DNA from: Coprinus comatus
Taxonomy: Eukaryota; Basidiomycota; Agaricomycetes; Agaricales; Agaricaceae
Assembly (NCBI GenBank): GCA_034638255.1
Contig: JAWPGT010000008.1
Location: 948,910-1,012,909 of the forward strand
DNA length: 64,000 nt
Reading direction: 5' to 3'
How positions within the stretch are numbered: the first letter of the stretch is position 1; every line of letters begins with the position of its first letter. Shown here in pieces: positions 60,739 to 64,000 of the stretch. Made by a program: the position numbers and the translations under genes. The notes under the pieces are model-generated. The model was given only the letters and a program-made list of their open reading frames with translations. It searched no databases and was not told the DNA's origin.

Positions 60739-61750
60739 AAACACCAGGAAGAATAATATAATAATAGGACAGAAGATGATGACCGTTTCGTGTTGGTGGA
60801 TATCATGTCAGTGTTTATGCATGCATACGAAGAGGTGAAAACATTGTATGTATTTTTGTATCCACGTTTTTGTTTGATGAAATGAGAAGTGACTTGTTCG
60901 GTATTTCGGTCATGAGTTGGTGAATATGAATCATTGTTCTCAAAGGAACCTGGGGCACGCTGAAGTCCTCTAACTCGTCCACAGACATGGTAATGTATAT
61001 AATAATTAATCAGTTAATGTTAGTATAGTAATAATATACCGCTCTCTGTATGAGCCTCGCATCGGTTTATTTATCCAAATGTATTATTTATGTATGGTGT
61101 GTACGAATCAACACACTGCACCAAATCTTCACCGAGGTTGTGACAAAGGACTTGAACCAAAGCATCCATGATGTTATTACCAGATCGTTGCAACTTCCGT
61201 CACTTGGGCATGCCTATTGACAAGAAATTATACTCTCGGCCATACAGGAGCGAACTGTGACGTCTCAAAATGCGCCATGAGTCATATATATAACTATATA
61301 TGTATTGCTTCATAATCAATCAACAACATAACAATAGCGGTATATTTATGAGAAGACACTCGGACATAATCTAATCTGTATCACGGTCCGAGGTTGTCAA
61401 ACACTCGCATCTTGTGGTGTATCAAAATGCGACACATTTATCAAATGAATGAATGAATTATCCGCATCATAAAAGAATCAGTAATGCACATTGAGAACAG
61501 TTCTCGACCGCCGATGAAAACTACCTCCAAGTCAGTTGTCTGAATTAATTTACTTAACGACAATGATTGAAGGAAGCAAACGAAACACGACAATGAATGA
61601 CTGTGCATATTCTTTACCTAAAATTTTATCCGGCGACCACCACACATCAATCAATACATAGTAGTATGAATGGGTTAACCAACTCGCACTGTGTAGAGAC
61701 AGTATAAAGGCATCGTCGCTGCGTCGTTCATTGACCCGCCGCTTTGCTCG
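60739..61750. other. Intergenic with decayed palindrome copies
   Basis: About 1 kb between the ParB-like gene and the last gene. Decayed copies of the palindrome are seen: ctgaagtcctctaactcgt near 60960, the half site ctcaaaatgcgcc near 61264-61276 (reverse orientation), and TTGTGgtgtATCAA at 61412-61425 followed by aatgcgac. AT-rich; the right end is the promoter of the last gene. Confidence 0.6.
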
Positions 61751-63897
61751 ATGCCCATCGAATTCTCCACACTACCTGCTGCCTATGACCTTGCTTTGTT
61801 GCCTGATGTCTACCTGGATGAGCGCGGCGGCGTTCCTGAAGATGCCTTGGATCAAACTATTGCTTGGGAAAATGCTCGTTCTGCATACACTGGTGACACA
61901 GAGGATGAATTTTCTGCGACTTCGTGCTTCCCACTTCGTCTCAGCAAGCTGGAGCGCATTTACAGAGAGAAGAGTGAGGGCGAAGCTTTGAAACTGTTGC
62001 GTCAAAGAAACACAATTGTCGTTGACCCGGACTACATTGCGGATCTATCATCTCCTCGCGTTCACTGGACGTTTGCCAACACACATCTCGATATGCTTGT
62101 TATGACTGGGAGCGAGGTAGGACTTTCTGCGTTCCTTCCCAACCGCGAGTCACACCACAACCTCCTTTTCGAGTTTGACACTACTCAGCGCTATCGGGAA
62201 TTTAAAGGAAAACATGTCATGCTGGGATTTGATCCCACTGCTTGCATGTTGTACCTAGGAAAACGGTTTACAAATGAGGAGATGTGGATTGCCCTACGGA
62301 CCCGTGAAGACATGGTCGACGAGTACCAAGCCCGGCAGTCGACGAGGGGTCCAAGTACCTGCATGGAACAATCGCACTATCGGATATTTGTTATTTTCCT
62401 TGCAGCAATGATGTCTGAACTGGGTATTAGTGATATTTGTTGTTATGACACATATCCTGATGTCAATGACAACGACGTCTTCGCAGCTTCGTCCAACCTC
62501 CTGTGAGCTAGTTTTATCATGTATTCCAAGGCAAATTTCAGTCCCGCTGACGAATCATTTATTCAATCATCTGTTTCTTAAGTGAGAAACACTCACTCAG
62601 GTTGAACTTCGAACAAATGACGCAACTTGACCAGGCAGTCGCAAACAGGTGGTCAGAGTGGTTAATGGAAGCACCTGCTTCCTACAAATCGAGTGGTTTT
62701 TTTCGGGAACGTATCCCAATTCCAGTGACATGTGTTTATGGGGAAAACCAAGAAATCCTACTGAATGATGTTACCGAGAAGGCTGACTGGAACGCTGATC
62801 GCAATTACAAGAAGATCAAGTTCATAAGCTTTGCGCTTGCAGTCGAGATCAAGTGAGATGTGTTTTATTTATTATTATTCCCAAGATGAATGAATATTGT
62901 TTACTGACAATTCATTTTTCTTCAGTGTCAGGGATGTGTTGTCGTACACGAAGGTTTCGGCCAATCAAATCTGGCAAGAAAATGATGGAAAGGTGTTTGA
63001 TTCATCTGATCCTGATAACCGAGTTCGGTTGACTGCGGACGTACTTCATACGATGTTGGAGAGTGATGAGGGTAGTGAACGGGAGGATGACGAGGAAGAC
63101 GAGATTGCTGCTCGCCCGGGTGGCTTTGATCTGTACGACGAAAACGGCCTATTGATCCAAACAAGGTTGGGGGTTTATCGCAGTGACGCACGGTCGTATG
63201 GAGTCCTCATGAACTCCAAGCGTCTCGGTCAACTATTCGAGATTGACCCTGAAGAACAGCACGATGAACAACAATCATCTGTAGATTTTAGGTTCTTTTC
63301 TCAGGGTGGGCTGATCAAGGAGGGTCATTTTCAGGCTGACGATGTCCTCCCCCTGTGCAAACCCCTCATTAGGAAGATCAATGCAAGGTTAAACACTCAG
63401 GATGGCGTTGAGGAACCTGTTATAAACACCCACTTTAGTCAAGGCTATAATTCGGTTTTGCATCGACTACGAGCCAACGGGCCCCAGCACCACGAGGCCC
63501 AACAAGGATATGTGACCCGTGCACTTTCTGGTTTCATGGCCAACACCGACCCTTCAAAAAAGGTGGCACAGAAGGCAAAGAAATATGTTGAACACCGCTT
63601 TCCTCATGACAGATTTGCTCAAAAACTGCAAAACACATCTCTGAATACAAATTTGCGCATGGAAAATGTCTACTCGGTCAACGTTCAACTCCTTAAAGAA
63701 CAACACCAGAATGGAGAGTGAGTAGATAATATTTTCACAATACAAATAATATATGATGTGAGATCATCATTTGATTGATTTAATTTTTAGGTATATCTAC
63801 ACTCAAATTATACACCCGCTCGGGGTACTTTTCAAACACGAAAATTTAATACACGCTATCCGAAACAATGTCACCGTGTTCAAGCCCCAGGTGCGTG
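61751..63897 (+). CDS. Unrecognised protein, truncated by telomere
   Basis: ATG 61751 opens MPIEFSTLPAAYDLALLPDV. Exons 61751-62502, 62601-62852, 62926-63717 and 63791-about 63890 join in phase (CT|G gives Leu, AA|T gives Asn, GA|G gives Glu). More than 620 residues are encoded, soluble and acidic (EGSEREDDEEDEIAARPGG). Distinct stretches are HWTFANTHLDMLVMTGSE, YLGKRFTNEEMWIALRTRED, FEQMTQLDQAVANRWSEWL and EHRFPHDRFAQKLQ. The last exon ends NNVTVFKPQ, directly followed by GTGCGTG and telomere repeats, so the rest of the gene is missing here. No known domain was recognised. It is probably a subtelomeric family member; a full-length copy should exist elsewhere if so. Confidence 0.7.
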
Positions 63898-64000
63898 TTA
63901 GGGGGTTAGGGGGGTTAGGGGGTTAGGGGGGTTTAGGGGGTTAGGGGGTTAGGGGGTTAGGGGGTTAGGGGGGTTAGGGGGTTAGGGGGGGGGGTTAGGG
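63898..64000 (+). repeat. Telomere repeat, T2AG5-6 type
   Basis: About twelve units read TTA followed by five or six G, with one TTTAGGGGG and one unit with about ten G. This is G-richer than the standard TTAGGG. The G-rich strand runs 5' to 3' toward the window's end, as expected for the right end of a chromosome. Confidence 0.95.

Overview
The window reads as the end of a chromosome of a filamentous basidiomycete, most likely an Agaricomycete; I cannot name the species. The evidence is genes split by many 45-70 bp GT-AG introns, a KDZ-type transposase, an AA9 lytic polysaccharide monooxygenase, a P450, a Ctr copper transporter, and a terminal run of TTAGGGGG-type repeats that ends the window at 64000.

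Layout. (1) 0.4-3.7 kb: decayed KDZ DNA transposase with nonsense codons. (2) 5.9-6.7 kb: small secreted protein, resembling surface-binding HsbA-like proteins. (3) 8.1-11.5 kb: a metal-uptake pair, Ctr copper transporter followed by ferric reductase. (4) 11.9-15.2 kb: a seven-helix membrane protein and a secreted acidic protein whose acidic reading hops between frames. (5) 18.7-26.6 kb: YML020W-like alpha/beta hydrolase, aldo/keto reductase, and a small conserved protein of unknown role. (6) 27.8-33.9 kb: MFS drug/polyamine-type transporter, a tiny secreted peptide, and Iml2/TTC39 TPR protein. (7) 35-40.8 kb: gene-poor, holding a truncated RecQ/DEAD helicase fragment between inverted copies of a short coding segment. 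(8) 40.8-49.2 kb: long disordered coiled-coil protein, AA9 LPMO and divergent P450. (9) 50.6-64 kb: subtelomere.

The subtelomere is the most unusual part. It has a 71-bp repeat with a palindromic core that keeps its pairing through a compensatory change, an interstitial telomere-like tract, two arrays of about 100-bp units each centred on the palindrome TTGAG-N4-CTCAA, and more copies of that palindrome around and inside a large multi-exon gene (55.4-60.7 kb). Part of that gene's protein matches the ParB/sulfiredoxin-like pattern (GGQHR motif). A last gene (61.75 kb onward) runs directly into the telomere repeats and is cut off there. A ParB-like protein beside clustered palindromes invites comparison with bacterial ParB-parS, but a functional link is only a hypothesis.

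All exon junctions were read by eye from GT/AG signals and reading phase; several are marked uncertain.
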